64,000 nt of DNA from Ignavibacteriales bacterium (GTDB lineage: Bacteria > Bacteroidota > Ignavibacteria > UBA10030 > SZUA-254), in the NCBI GenBank assembly GCA_016218025.1, contig JACRFD010000018.1, positions 1 through 64,000 on the forward strand, written 5' to 3'. The position numbers and the translations under genes were made by a program. Under the pieces are notes generated by a model. The model did not search any database. It was not told the origin of the DNA and saw only the letters and a list, made by a program, of their open reading frames with translations. Positions within the stretch are counted from its first letter, which is position 1. Every line of letters begins with the position of its first letter. Of this stretch, positions 20,932 to 30,904 are shown in pieces.

Positions 20932-22266
20932 ATGAAATTAATCATAGTTTGTTTAATATTATTCCTTTGTTCATCTGGAGTTGTATTTGGACAAACATCA
21001 CCAGACCGTCAAGATAAACTTCCCGCAATTCCTGATTCAATATTTGTAGTTGATTCTATCTTCATATTTGGAAATTCTCATACCAAATCATTCGTTATTT
21101 TAAGGGAGATGTCGCTGCAATCCGGATCTATTATTACTAAAGATTTAATTATTTATGATCAGAATCGGATTTACAGTCTTGGTTTGTTTAATCGGGTTGA
21201 AATTGGTGTACAACCTACAACCGATGGGAAAGCAAGCCTGATGGTTGAGGTGGATGAACGATGGTATGTTTTTCCTTTTCCAATGTTCGGGATTAAGGAC
21301 AGAGATTGGAAAAAATTATATTACGGTGCCGGTTTGCTTCACTCGAACTTTCGCGGAAGGAACGAGAAACTGTACGGTGTGTTCGTTTTCGGATATGACC
21401 CTTCGGGGGAGATTTGGTATCGCAATCCATTTTTAAGTGCGGACGGTTCTTACAATCTTGATGCAAAAATAGCATACAGTAAAAACAATAACAAGTCGGT
21501 TTCTGCACTTCAAACAGGAAACAATTTCAAAGAAGAGCACATCTATGCTACACTCGGTCTGGGAAAAAGATTCGGGTTGTATCATCAGCTTTGGCTGACT
21601 ACGGGTTATGAAAATGTTAAAGTTTCAGAATATCAACCGAGCCGCACAATTTCCACAAATGGCGAAGATGATTTTCCATTCCTCGGTCTGAGTTATACAT
21701 ATGATACGCGTGATTTAGTCGAATATCCTTCTAAAGGTTCTTTCGTTCGTTTAGCAACGACTAAATACGGAATACCAGGTAATAAAATTGACGTTGTCCG
21801 CTATGCAACAGACATTCGACAATTTGTTCCTCTCGATTCTAAGTTTGTTTTCTCCGCCCGACTTTTTACAAACAACGTCGCCGCCGGTCCCACGCCGAGT
21901 TACAACAGAGTTTTTTTCGGTTACACAGAAAGAATCCGCGGACATTTCAAAGAAATTATTGAAGGAGAAAATCTTTTCGGTTTCTCCTCAGAGCTTCACT
22001 ATAAATTTTTTGAACCGGTTTTTATACGAATGGATTTTCTTCCGCAGCAATTCAGCGTTTTGAAATTCGGAATCAATGCCGCTCTGTTTGCAGATGCCGG
22101 AACTGTCTGGTTCAGAAATGAACAGTTTGCTCTAGATCGATTCATTAAAGGATACGGATTCGGATTGCACTTCCTGCTTCCATACAGCATCGTGCTGCGG
22201 ACAGATTATGCATGGAATGAATCACGCCGTGGAGAATTTATACTCGATCTCGGTTCCTCATTTTGA
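20932..22266 (+). CDS. BamA/TamA-like outer membrane protein (POTRA + Omp85 barrel)
   Basis: Signal peptide; POTRA-like IFIFGNSHTKSFVILREMSLQSGSII...LYSLGLFNRVEIGV; barrel segments YDTRDLVEYPSKGSFVRL, RGHF, ALFADAGTVW. Confidence 0.85.
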   Translation: MKLIIVCLILFLCSSGVVFGQTSPDRQDKLPAIPDSIFVVDSIFIFGNSHTKSFVILREMSLQSGSIITKDLIIYDQNRIYSLGLFNRVEIGVQPTTDGKASLMVEVDERWYVFPFPMFGIKDRDWKKLYYGAGLLHSNFRGRNEKLYGVFVFGYDPSGEIWYRNPFLSADGSYNLDAKIAYSKNNNKSVSALQTGNNFKEEHIYATLGLGKRFGLYHQLWLTTGYENVKVSEYQPSRTISTNGEDDFPFLGLSYTYDTRDLVEYPSKGSFVRLATTKYGIPGNKIDVVRYATDIRQFVPLDSKFVFSARLFTNNVAAGPTPSYNRVFFGYTERIRGHFKEIIEGENLFGFSSELHYKFFEPVFIRMDFLPQQFSVLKFGINAALFADAGTVWFRNEQFALDRFIKGYGFGLHFLLPYSIVLRTDYAWNESRRGEFILDLGSSF

Positions 22267-22339
22267 TTTCGTGCTACAAAATCCTACCTTATCAAAAAAC
22301 ATAAATTTTTATTTTTTAATTTTTCATTTTGACTGATTT

Positions 22340-23041
22340 ATGGATTATTTTTATTCTCAAAATATATCTGAAAAAGAAGTGATCATCGATGGCGATGAGT
22401 TTGCTCATCTGACTCATGTCATGAGGAAAACATCCGGCGATATCATTCGTGTTGTGGATGGACTTGGTACCGCATTCGATGTCCGGCTGAATGAAATAAA
22501 AAAACACACCGCCCATGGAACGATTCTTCAGGAATTTAAGCATCATAACGAACCCTCAAACGAAATAGCCATTGCCGTCGGAATTCTCAAAAATCCCTCA
22601 AAATTCGATTTTTTGGTGGAAAAAACCACCGAACTGGGGGTCAGAAAAATTATTCCTCTTCTGACAGAACGCACTATCCCTACGCATGCTAAAATAGACC
22701 GCTGGCAAAAACTTGCTCTTTCAGCCATGAAGCAATCGGGCAGATCATTTTTGCCTGTAGTGGAAGAACTGACAACATTCGATGATTTACTGAAAAGGAA
22801 TAGGGAGTATGAATATAAATTGATAGCACATGAGAAAAAAAATCCGGGCGTTCATATTCAACATGATTCAAAGGTACTAGGTCATAAAAATATTCTGATA
22901 CTCATTGGACCGGAGGGAGGTTTCAGCGATGATGAAGTTGAGAGATCGGTTTCATCGGGTTTTAAATTGTTGTTTTTAGGCGACAGGCGGCTTCGTACAG
23001 AAACTGCCGCAATAGTTGCAGCGGCAAAATTAATTGTCTGA
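22340..23041 (+). CDS. rsmE: 16S rRNA m3U1498 methyltransferase
   Basis: HVMRKTSGD, KFDFLVEKTTELGV, ALSAMKQSGRSFLP, LLIGPEGGFSDDEV, LGDRRLRTETAAI. Confidence 0.95.
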   Translation: MDYFYSQNISEKEVIIDGDEFAHLTHVMRKTSGDIIRVVDGLGTAFDVRLNEIKKHTAHGTILQEFKHHNEPSNEIAIAVGILKNPSKFDFLVEKTTELGVRKIIPLLTERTIPTHAKIDRWQKLALSAMKQSGRSFLPVVEELTTFDDLLKRNREYEYKLIAHEKKNPGVHIQHDSKVLGHKNILILIGPEGGFSDDEVERSVSSGFKLLFLGDRRLRTETAAIVAAAKLIV

Positions 23042-23073
23042 TAGATTTTAGGGAGGAGCATCCCATTTTATTG

Positions 23074-23102
23074 TTGACATTCTTAAAGCGATTATATATA
23101 TT
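23074..23102 (+). promoter_or_regulatory. Predicted sigma70-like promoter upstream of the thioredoxin-like/Cys-rich cassette
   Basis: TTGACA (23074-23079), 17-nt spacer, TATATT (23097-23102); about 100-nt leader to the ATG at 23209. Confidence 0.72.
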
Positions 23103-23208
23103 CCCGTATCCCTCAGGGTGAAACGTGTAAATTCTTGATAAATAGCGGTAATTTGAGTTTTCAGGGTATTTTGATGCTTATTTAATAATTACTTTGGGGT
23201 TGGTTCTT

Positions 23209-23787
23209 ATGCGGGACAAGAAAAAATTATTTTATTTCGGCAGTATTATAATCATTGTTTTATTAGGGGCAGAGGTTGTCCTTCTAACGATTCAGAATAA
23301 TCAATTAAAAAACAAGCTTCAGGTATATGTTCAACCCGAGATCGATCCGCTTCGTGCCGGTGATACGGTAAAATCTTTCAGGGTGCAGACGTTGGGGGGA
23401 GGATTTGAAGAATATAGATACGAAGATTATTCTTCAAGACATCTTTTCTTTATACTTTCCACATCCTGCCCTCATTGCCTGAGAAATTTGCCAAATTGGA
23501 ATAAGATCGCTGAACAAAGAACAGATAATGTGAATATTTTCGGTATATCTACGGACGATATTCAACTGACAAAAAATTATTTAGAAACAAAAGATGTAAA
23601 ATTTTACCTCACCTCACTTACAGATACAACTTTTAAGAAAAATTATAAAATAGGAGGTGTACCTACCACAATTCTTGTTAATGAAAAAGGTGTTGTTGAG
23701 AATGTATGGGTTGGCGCATTCACCGACAGTACAACGAACGAGATAATCAAACTTTTAAAGCCGATAAGGCGAATTATAATAAACTGA
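23209..23787 (+). CDS. Membrane-anchored thioredoxin/TlpA-like (redoxin) protein
   Basis: N-terminal TM helix; FILSTSCPHCLRNLPNWNKI (CxxC), GISTDD, KIGGVPTTILVNEKGVV cis-Pro region. ORF track start 23194 (TTG); ATG at 23209. Confidence 0.85.
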   Translation: MRDKKKLFYFGSIIIIVLLGAEVVLLTIQNNQLKNKLQVYVQPEIDPLRAGDTVKSFRVQTLGGGFEEYRYEDYSSRHLFFILSTSCPHCLRNLPNWNKIAEQRTDNVNIFGISTDDIQLTKNYLETKDVKFYLTSLTDTTFKKNYKIGGVPTTILVNEKGVVENVWVGAFTDSTTNEIIKLLKPIRRIIIN

Positions 23788-23813
23788 TTCAATAATTAAC
23801 TAAAGGAGGTTGT

Positions 23814-24074
23814 ATGAAAAAACTTCTTATTTTACAATTGGCTGCAGTAGTGATAAAACTGTTGGCAGGAATACAATTATTACACGAGACTGCTTATGCT
23901 CTTCCGGATTGTGGTTCATACTGTCAATGTGGATCCGGTTCATCTCATTGTAATGACGATCCCCTTTGTCATGGCCCAGACGAAGAAGTTCAGTTAATGA
24001 AGTGTAATGATTTTGGGGTTACAAAAACATGTATGCTATATTGCTGCGAGATGCCCTGCAACATAAATTTATGA
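23814..24074 (+). CDS. Small secreted Cys-rich protein (10 Cys after predicted signal peptide)
   Basis: Strong SD AAAGGAGG; signal peptide MKKLLILQLAAVVIKLLAGIQLLHETAYA; mature ~57 aa with C-x3-C-x-C-x6-C-x5-C pattern and CC motif. Confidence 0.75.
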   Translation: MKKLLILQLAAVVIKLLAGIQLLHETAYALPDCGSYCQCGSGSSHCNDDPLCHGPDEEVQLMKCNDFGVTKTCMLYCCEMPCNINL

Positions 24075-26140
24075 AGGTTCAAAATATAACAATAGAATGT
24101 TTAAAATTAATAACCATTTTTATTTTATCTTTTCATACACTTTGTAGCTCTCAATATTTGTACACATCACCTGTTCGGCAAGGCTTTAAAATTAAATTAT
24201 GGATGTCTGATCAGGGAACAATTGGAGCGAATGGTGGTTTTATGTCAATATCTCTTGATGATCTCGATACATACGCTGGACTTGAATATCCGCCCGGTTC
24301 GCGGTTTGAACATCTGGTGAGCGGCGAACTTTGGATAGGAGCGATAGCCGACACAGGGAAATACGGATCGCATCAATGGGCAAAATTAGTTACATCTCCA
24401 TCTATCTTTGATAGCGGTGTAGAAACCTCTCGTCCACTTGAGACCTTCACGATCGATACAATACAGCCATGGCGAAGCACATCGACTTTGTTGGAGAATG
24501 AGCCGAACAAGAGAGGGATAGACGATGATGGCGACGGACGGATAGATTGCGACAGATTAGACGGAGTAGATAACGACGGTGACGGGCTGATAGATGAAGA
24601 TTACGGAGCAGTATCGGAAAACGATCTGTACTGTGCTTACACAGATACATCTCGGTTGATAAAGAATCCAACACATAAACCGATAGGTATAAAAGTGCTT
24701 CAGTCTTCGTATGCATGGATAAAAGCGGTTAAAGAGCCGATAATAATAATGGAATACGAAGTTATCAATCTCGGCAGGTACCCTCTCAAGGATGTTTATA
24801 TTGGGTTTTATTTTATTTCCAGCATAGATGCTTGGCCTAGTTCTGATATTGATACCTACATAGGATATTGGCCCGAGTTAATGACGGCATACACGTATGC
24901 ACCATCTGAGCGGGAGGCATCGCCATTTGGAATAACAACTCTTGAATTACCTAAACCGCTCGACAGTCTAAATTATTATTTTAAATGGTTATCATTATTG
25001 GAGGGAATGGATTATGTATATTACGCTAAAGACCCGACCCGTTATGACATACTTAGTGGTATATCTCCCCCGGGACTACCGAAAATCCGCGATGATATGC
25101 CGATGAAAGGTAGACAACGATCTCCTGCGTTTGTATTTTCCTTTGGTCCAATAAACGATTGGCATGCAGGAGATACACTGCGAATGTCGTTTGCCGTAGT
25201 AGGAGGAAGATCGTTACGTTACTTTGCCGATAATGTTTATGATAATGCTAAAGCTGCCCAAACATTGTATGCACGGAAATTTTATCCGCCGTATGTACCA
25301 CCTTCTCCAAAATTATCAATAGAAACAGGTTATAAATCAACTACATTAAACTGGGGTTATAAAGGAATAGGAATAAATCCTGAGGAGGGGTGGGACGATG
25401 CAAATGCGTTGGTTGATATATTCCCACCCGACCATTGGCGTCGATCAAATCCGCCTGCAGGTCATACAAAAGGAGGCAGAGTGTTTGAAGGATACCGGTT
25501 GTACCGCAGTGAAGATCCAGCCGGATCGAGGAACAGCTTTGTAATGCTGAAGCAGTGGGATAAGATAGATTTTGTAGGTTCGAAGTATGGCTATGATACG
25601 GGGATAGAGACAACATATGTAGATGAGAATTTGACTACAGGAAAAAGATACTGGTACAGCGTAACATCGTATGGGATACCGGATCAGCAGGTGATGAGGT
25701 ATATAGACAGGGATGGAATGATAAAGACAGATACATTATCGACTAACAGTTTGGAATCCTCAGTATTGGCATCGAGGAAACGGGTGAAGATGCCATTTTC
25801 GGTATCGCATGAAAGGAATAAAGTTCTGGTTGTGCCGAATCCGTACAAGGTAGATGAGGATTATAGTTATGAGATGGGTGGATATGAGGGTAGGGCAAAG
25901 ATATGGAATGAGAACAGGAGAATGATAAAATTTATCCATTTGCCGGAAAAATGTAAGATCAGAATATACACGATGATGGGAGAGATTATAACGACATTGG
26001 AACAAGAGAATAGTATGAATGGAGAATTAGATTGGAATATGATGAGTGAAAGCAACCGGACAATAGCCAGCGGAGTTTATATATTTACCGTTGAATCTGA
26101 ATACGGTACTCAAATAGGTAAATTTGTTGTGATTAGATGA
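24071..26140 (+). CDS. Large secreted protein with Asp-rich Ca-binding-like loops and C-terminal sorting-like domain
   Basis: N-terminal signal segment; DDDGDGRIDCDRLDGVDNDGDGLIDEDYG; C-terminus VVPNPYKVDE...KIRIYTMMGEIITTL...ASGVYIFTVES. ATG at 24071 overlaps upstream stop (ATGA). Confidence 0.75.
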   Translation: MKVQNITIECLKLITIFILSFHTLCSSQYLYTSPVRQGFKIKLWMSDQGTIGANGGFMSISLDDLDTYAGLEYPPGSRFEHLVSGELWIGAIADTGKYGSHQWAKLVTSPSIFDSGVETSRPLETFTIDTIQPWRSTSTLLENEPNKRGIDDDGDGRIDCDRLDGVDNDGDGLIDEDYGAVSENDLYCAYTDTSRLIKNPTHKPIGIKVLQSSYAWIKAVKEPIIIMEYEVINLGRYPLKDVYIGFYFISSIDAWPSSDIDTYIGYWPELMTAYTYAPSEREASPFGITTLELPKPLDSLNYYFKWLSLLEGMDYVYYAKDPTRYDILSGISPPGLPKIRDDMPMKGRQRSPAFVFSFGPINDWHAGDTLRMSFAVVGGRSLRYFADNVYDNAKAAQTLYARKFYPPYVPPSPKLSIETGYKSTTLNWGYKGIGINPEEGWDDANALVDIFPPDHWRRSNPPAGHTKGGRVFEGYRLYRSEDPAGSRNSFVMLKQWDKIDFVGSKYGYDTGIETTYVDENLTTGKRYWYSVTSYGIPDQQVMRYIDRDGMIKTDTLSTNSLESSVLASRKRVKMPFSVSHERNKVLVVPNPYKVDEDYSYEMGGYEGRAKIWNENRRMIKFIHLPEKCKIRIYTMMGEIITTLEQENSMNGELDWNMMSESNRTIASGVYIFTVESEYGTQIGKFVVIR

Positions 26141-26151
26141 GGAAAGTTAAT

Positions 26152-27201
26152 ATGAAAAAAATATTAATATCCATTCTATTTTTTAATTTCATATTATTAA
26201 TAACTGCATGTCAAAAAGCAAGTTTGCCAACTTCTGCTAAAAGAGATGTTCCTTGGAAAATATTTAATAAGTCAAACAGTTTACTGCTGGATAACAAAGT
26301 AAATAATGTTTTTGTTGATGGATCAGGTGAAAAATGGTTTGCAACGAATAAGGGCGCGAACAAATTGTTTGCAGAAACATGGGAATCGATAATTAAAGAA
26401 GTTCAGTATGAAACAATACAGGGAAAGATTAGCGTGGTCAAATCTATAACGAAAGGGAAAGATGGATCTGTTTGGTTTGGTCTTGCGGGTGGTGGAATAC
26501 GCCGCAGAATGCCGAATCAAAGTAAGATATGGAAAGAATATAAAACGCCTGATTTAACATCCGATATGATATATTCAATAAAAACAGATCATGCCGGAGA
26601 TATTTGGGCAGGAACTTCAATTGGTGTGAGCAGATGTATTCCGTCGATCAAGGAGCAGTCAGAAGATCGCTGGTATCGATATAATTCGGAAAACAGTTTA
26701 ATACCCGATGAACCAATTCAAAGTGTCGGAATCAATCCGCTTGATGGTTATGTCTGGTTCGGGACTTATACAATGGGAATTATTACTTATGATGCAGATT
26801 TAGACTGGAATTTCTTTTCCTACAGCGATAATTGTTTGCCGATAACCTCCATAGAATTTACTTATGGTGTAAATGTTTGGATAGGAACATATGCAGATTG
26901 GGCATTTAAATATAATTTAAATACATCCGAATGGATACAATATACCGACACATCTAAAGGAGGAGGTCTGCCGAATTATTTTGTCAATACAATTGCACAA
27001 GATCCGAAAGGGCATATCTGGTTCGGAACAAATAGTGGCTTGACAAAATATGATGGTAATAATTGGAAAACGTTTCGTCGTTCAAATTCTGAATTACCAA
27101 GTGATACTATCAATACAATGATGTTCGATAAGAAAGGAAACCTGTGGATTGGAACCATGAACGGTGTTGCCGAATTTAACGAGGAAGGTATTATTAAATA
27201 A
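26152..27201 (+). CDS. Propeller-repeat (two-component-regulator propeller type) lipoprotein
   Basis: Lipobox LITAC; repeats GSVWFGLAGGGIRR, GDIWAGTSIGVSR, GHIWFGTNSGLTKYDGNNW, GNLWIGTMNGVAEF. Confidence 0.82.
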   Translation: MKKILISILFFNFILLITACQKASLPTSAKRDVPWKIFNKSNSLLLDNKVNNVFVDGSGEKWFATNKGANKLFAETWESIIKEVQYETIQGKISVVKSITKGKDGSVWFGLAGGGIRRRMPNQSKIWKEYKTPDLTSDMIYSIKTDHAGDIWAGTSIGVSRCIPSIKEQSEDRWYRYNSENSLIPDEPIQSVGINPLDGYVWFGTYTMGIITYDADLDWNFFSYSDNCLPITSIEFTYGVNVWIGTYADWAFKYNLNTSEWIQYTDTSKGGGLPNYFVNTIAQDPKGHIWFGTNSGLTKYDGNNWKTFRRSNSELPSDTINTMMFDKKGNLWIGTMNGVAEFNEEGIIK

Positions 27202-27204
27202 AAA

Positions 27205-27231
27205 AAAGGCAGGATCAGCCTGCCTTTCTGT
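27205..27231. terminator. Bidirectional intrinsic terminator between convergent genes
   Basis: AAAGGCAGG (27205-27213) / CCTGCCTTT (27219-27227), 5-nt loop, flanked by A-tract and T-rich run. Confidence 0.85.
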
Positions 27232-27252
27232 TGTTAACAAGAGATTATAATT

Positions 27253-27885
27253 TTACTTTTTTAAAATCTTTCTCTGGACAATTCCTAATATCTCATCAGA
27301 TTTGTGTTTGCATGTTCGCTGGAGAGTTGCTACTTCGTCTGTATGCCACCCCACAAATTCCTGATCGTTGATTCCACTTAGATTGATGTAAACATTCAGC
27401 GCCGCACCTTCGGCACCGGCGTAGAGCATCAATGCCGCAACTCCCGCATCCGAAGCAGAGTTGCTGTTTCCTTTTTCGGCAACGATCTTTGTGAGTGCAA
27501 GTGCATCAACAACCAATTTCATAACACGCAACGGTATCAATGCCGCTTCTTTTGTTGCTTCCTGAATTGCGGTTGATCGGAGTGCTTTTTGATCGTCTGT
27601 ATCTTTCGGTAAACCGAATGCCTCCATAACTTTGTTGAATGCTTCGGTATCCTGATCTATTATAATTGTAAAAGCTTTCCTAAGTTCCTCCGATTTTGAC
27701 CGGAGCGATATCATTTCGGTTTCAACATCTAAATATTTTTTCTTTCCTATGGTTAAATTTGCAACCATCGAGGTTAATGCCGCTCCCAGGGCGCCTGCCA
27801 ATGCAGCTACACTTCCCCCTCCGGGTGCCGGTGAATTTGATGCAAGTTCATCCAAAAATTTTGTCAATGATTTTTCTGTCAGCAT
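27253..27885 (-). CDS. Formimidotetrahydrofolate cyclodeaminase-like protein (FTCD-C family)
   Basis: ASNSPAPGGGSVAALAGALGAALTSMVANLTIGK signature; adjacent to ftcD. Confidence 0.92.
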   Translation of the reverse strand: MLTEKSLTKFLDELASNSPAPGGGSVAALAGALGAALTSMVANLTIGKKKYLDVETEMISLRSKSEELRKAFTIIIDQDTEAFNKVMEAFGLPKDTDDQKALRSTAIQEATKEAALIPLRVMKLVVDALALTKIVAEKGNSNSASDAGVAALMLYAGAEGAALNVYINLSGINDQEFVGWHTDEVATLQRTCKHKSDEILGIVQRKILKK

Positions 27886-27906
27886 TTATATCTCCTGTTT
27901 TACTTT

Positions 27907-28911
27907 TTAAATCATATACTCAATTATTTTTTTCTTCGGATCGAACCTGTCAAGCTGGCTCAATCCTAATGCTTCAATTGCGCGGGCGATATATTCTTCT
28001 TCTTTAATATTCTTCATGTGATCCGGAGTGTAAAATTTTCCGGCTAACACCAATGCTTCTTTAGGTATTAATCCAACAATCTCGCTGCCGGTTACATTGT
28101 TGCCTAATTTCTGAGCTTCTTTTTTCACTTCTTCGAATGCAACGTGCGGCGGAGTTATATTGAAATTTGTAAGATTAATCGATACCTGTGCTATATCGAA
28201 TCTTTCAAGAAGAACCCCCATCGCTTTAACTGATTTTAATGAACCCGGAATCTTCACCGTTTCACCATTTTCCTTTTTAATCGTCTTTCCACTCTCGCGA
28301 ATCTTTAATGCTATCTCATGTGCAATGTCTTTATTATTGGTAGTGAGATTGACATTGTAAGCGATTAAAAAAACTCTGGCGCCAGTTACAGTTGCCCCCG
28401 ATTTTGCATTAAAATTAGATGATCCGAAATCAGGTTTCCATTGAGGATCGGCAAGCTTGGATTGCAGCCCTTCATATTCACCTTTTCGGATGTTTGCTAA
28501 ATTTTTTCTTTCGGGGATTTGCGCCGCCTCTTCGTATAAATAGATTGGAATATTCAGTTCTTCCGCTGCACGTTTACCATATTCATTCGATATTTTTACA
28601 CAATCTTCCATTGTAGCACCGGTTATTGGAATGAAAGGAACTACATCAGTTGCACCCATCCTGGGATGCTCGCCTTTATGTTTAGTCATATCGATCAACT
28701 GTGAAGCTGTTTTTGTTGCACGGAATGCCGCCTCTTTGACCGCTTGTGGTTCGCCAATAAATGTAACAACAGTCCGGTTATAATCTTTATCCGGTTCCAC
28801 ACTCAACAGTTTAACATTCTCAACTTCGATTATGCTTTTTGATATTGCATCAATGATTTTTATATCACGACCTTCACTAAAATTTGGAACACATTCAATT
28901 AGTTTATTCAT
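27907..28911 (-). CDS. ftcD: Glutamate formimidoyltransferase
   Basis: ECVPNFSEGRD, DYNRTVVTFIGEP, KHKGEHPRMGATDVVPFIPI motifs. Confidence 0.95.
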   Translation of the reverse strand: MNKLIECVPNFSEGRDIKIIDAISKSIIEVENVKLLSVEPDKDYNRTVVTFIGEPQAVKEAAFRATKTASQLIDMTKHKGEHPRMGATDVVPFIPITGATMEDCVKISNEYGKRAAEELNIPIYLYEEAAQIPERKNLANIRKGEYEGLQSKLADPQWKPDFGSSNFNAKSGATVTGARVFLIAYNVNLTTNNKDIAHEIALKIRESGKTIKKENGETVKIPGSLKSVKAMGVLLERFDIAQVSINLTNFNITPPHVAFEEVKKEAQKLGNNVTGSEIVGLIPKEALVLAGKFYTPDHMKNIKEEEYIARAIEALGLSQLDRFDPKKKIIEYMI

Positions 28912-28970
28912 AATAAATCCGGTCTATTTTTTAATTCTGTTTATTTGAGAGAAATTTTTATAAGTAGAAT

Positions 28971-30215
28971 TCAGAATTCTAATATAACTCCGTTCTTAAT
29001 CGTTCTCCAGACATGGTTTTCTCCGAAGTGGTACGGAATAAATTTATAGTCGGGTATATCTAGAACAATAAGATCGGCATTCTTACCATGTTCTATACTG
29101 CCGGCGGTTTCTGATAAATTCAAAGCCGCAGCCGAGTTTATTGTTGAAGCAACAATTGTTTCCTCGGGCGACATCTTCATCTGGGTGCAAGCTAAGGTCA
29201 TCATCAACTGCATACTGTACGACATGCACGATCCGGGATTAAAGTCGGTTGCAATTGCAACAACAGCACCTTGATCAATCAGCTTGCGGGCAGGGGCGTA
29301 CTGATGGTTTAAAAATAGGGAGACACCCGGTAAAAGAACCGCAACAATTCCCGTTGCTGCAAGTGCGCGTATTCCAACATCGCTGATATGTTCAAGATGA
29401 TCGACCGAGACGGCATCCAACTCCGCAGCTAATTCTGCACCACCGCCTGAACTGAGTTCATCGGCATGAAGCTTTGGTTTCAAACCATATTTCCGGGCTT
29501 CGGTAAGAATGGTTCGGCAATCGTTTGCATCGAAGTACCCTTTTTCATTAAATGCATCGCAATAAGTTGCAAGGTTTTTCTTCCCGATATAAGGAAGCAT
29601 TTTTTCGATGATAAGTTTTACGTATCCGTCTTTATTTCCAAAATATTCCGGCGGTATAGCATGAGCCCCCAAAAATGTTGAGACAATCGAAATTACTTCT
29701 TCACTATTTAATTCCGTTATTGCTTCCAGCATTTTTATTTCGTTATCCGCATCAAGACCATAACCGCTCTTAATTTCAACTGTCGTAGTTCCATGCTGCA
29801 AAAGTTGATTGAGATATTTTCGTGCAGTTTTCTTTAGTTCTTTTTTGGGTGTTTGTCTTACACTGTTGACTGTACTCAATATTCCACCGCCCCGCGCCGC
29901 GATTTCTTGATAGGTTGCCCCGGAACTTCGCATTGCAAATTCATTTTCTCTGCTTCCAGCAAAAACAAGATGTGTGTGTGAATCTATAAATCCGGGCAAT
30001 ACAATTTTATTGAAGCAATCCAGTACATCGGTATCTTTTAAGCTGCTCATTGAAAGATTTTCCATTCTTCCAATCCATTTGATCGTACTATTATCAATCA
30101 GCACCGCAGCATTTTCAATGATACCTAAATCTTGCATCGATTTACCGATTTTTGCCCGGTCACCTTTTGCCGAAACGGTTACAAGTTGCTTTATATTTAT
30201 TAACGCTAAACTCAC
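28971..30215 (-). CDS. hutI: Imidazolonepropionase
   Basis: GFIDSHTHLVFAGSRENEFAMR, SGYGLD, KLHADELSSGGGAELAAEL, ATDFNPGSC. Confidence 0.96.
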   Translation of the reverse strand: MSLALINIKQLVTVSAKGDRAKIGKSMQDLGIIENAAVLIDNSTIKWIGRMENLSMSSLKDTDVLDCFNKIVLPGFIDSHTHLVFAGSRENEFAMRSSGATYQEIAARGGGILSTVNSVRQTPKKELKKTARKYLNQLLQHGTTTVEIKSGYGLDADNEIKMLEAITELNSEEVISIVSTFLGAHAIPPEYFGNKDGYVKLIIEKMLPYIGKKNLATYCDAFNEKGYFDANDCRTILTEARKYGLKPKLHADELSSGGGAELAAELDAVSVDHLEHISDVGIRALAATGIVAVLLPGVSLFLNHQYAPARKLIDQGAVVAIATDFNPGSCMSYSMQLMMTLACTQMKMSPEETIVASTINSAAALNLSETAGSIEHGKNADLIVLDIPDYKFIPYHFGENHVWRTIKNGVILEF

Positions 30216-30376
30216 AAGAATTTATTGAATTTAAACTTAAACTGATGCTTTATTTGATAAAAGATAGTTAAAAGAAGCCCTTTTTCCAATTCTTTGCGGA
30301 GAGTAAATATCTGTGAAATAATTTGATTAAAGAAAAAGAGGGAGATGGTTTGAAAAAGATTAATATCTGAAATCGA

Positions 30377-30904
30377 TTAAAGATTCTTCAAAATCTTATT
30401 AAATTTATTTTGATCTATTCTGTAAGTGTACCATTCTTTGAGATGACGGGCACCGATTTTATCATAGAATTTTATTGCGGGTTTGTTCCAATCCAGGACA
30501 ACCCATTCCATTCTTCCACAACCTTGCTTTTTAGCTTGGGTTAGTATGTGTTTAAAAAGAGATCTTCCGATTCCTAAAGATCTGAAATCGGGAAGAATAA
30601 AAATATCTTCCAGATATAGTGTCGGCAGTGCCATGAAAGATGAATATGTTTCGAAAATGATTGCATAACCAACAGCTTGCTTATCAACGAATGCTAAATA
30701 TCCTTCGAACCGCTTAGATTTGCCAAAGCCATCCTGAATTAATCGTTGTTTTGCAGATTTTGTTGGACGTTTTAATTTTTCGTAATCGGCAAGTGAATCA
30801 ATTAAAGCTATGAAAGACTTTTCATCTCCCTTTTTAATTTTTTTAATTGTGACTTTACTTATTTCTCTTTTCATTCGCTTCGGATTGTTGTAACTGCTCG
30901 ACAA
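30377..30904 (-). CDS. GNAT family N-acetyltransferase
   Basis: LEDIFILPDFRSLGIGRSLFKHIL acetyl-CoA motif and WNKPAIKFYDKIGA. Alternative start near 30874 (MKREISK). Confidence 0.92.
   Translation of the reverse strand: MSSSYNNPKRMKREISKVTIKKIKKGDEKSFIALIDSLADYEKLKRPTKSAKQRLIQDGFGKSKRFEGYLAFVDKQAVGYAIIFETYSSFMALPTLYLEDIFILPDFRSLGIGRSLFKHILTQAKKQGCGRMEWVVLDWNKPAIKFYDKIGARHLKEWYTYRIDQNKFNKILKNL

Noticed and set aside
22325-22360. TTGACT-N17-TATTCT promoter-like string around the rsmE start
   Set aside because: The -10-like part lies inside the rsmE coding start (ATG 22340); likely chance given AT-richness.
25341-25616. Antisense ORFs within the secreted-protein gene (also 24447-24716, 25760-26055)
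   Set aside because: They lie opposite a well-supported CDS and have low-complexity His/Leu/Ser-rich translations without recognisable motifs; typical shadow ORFs.
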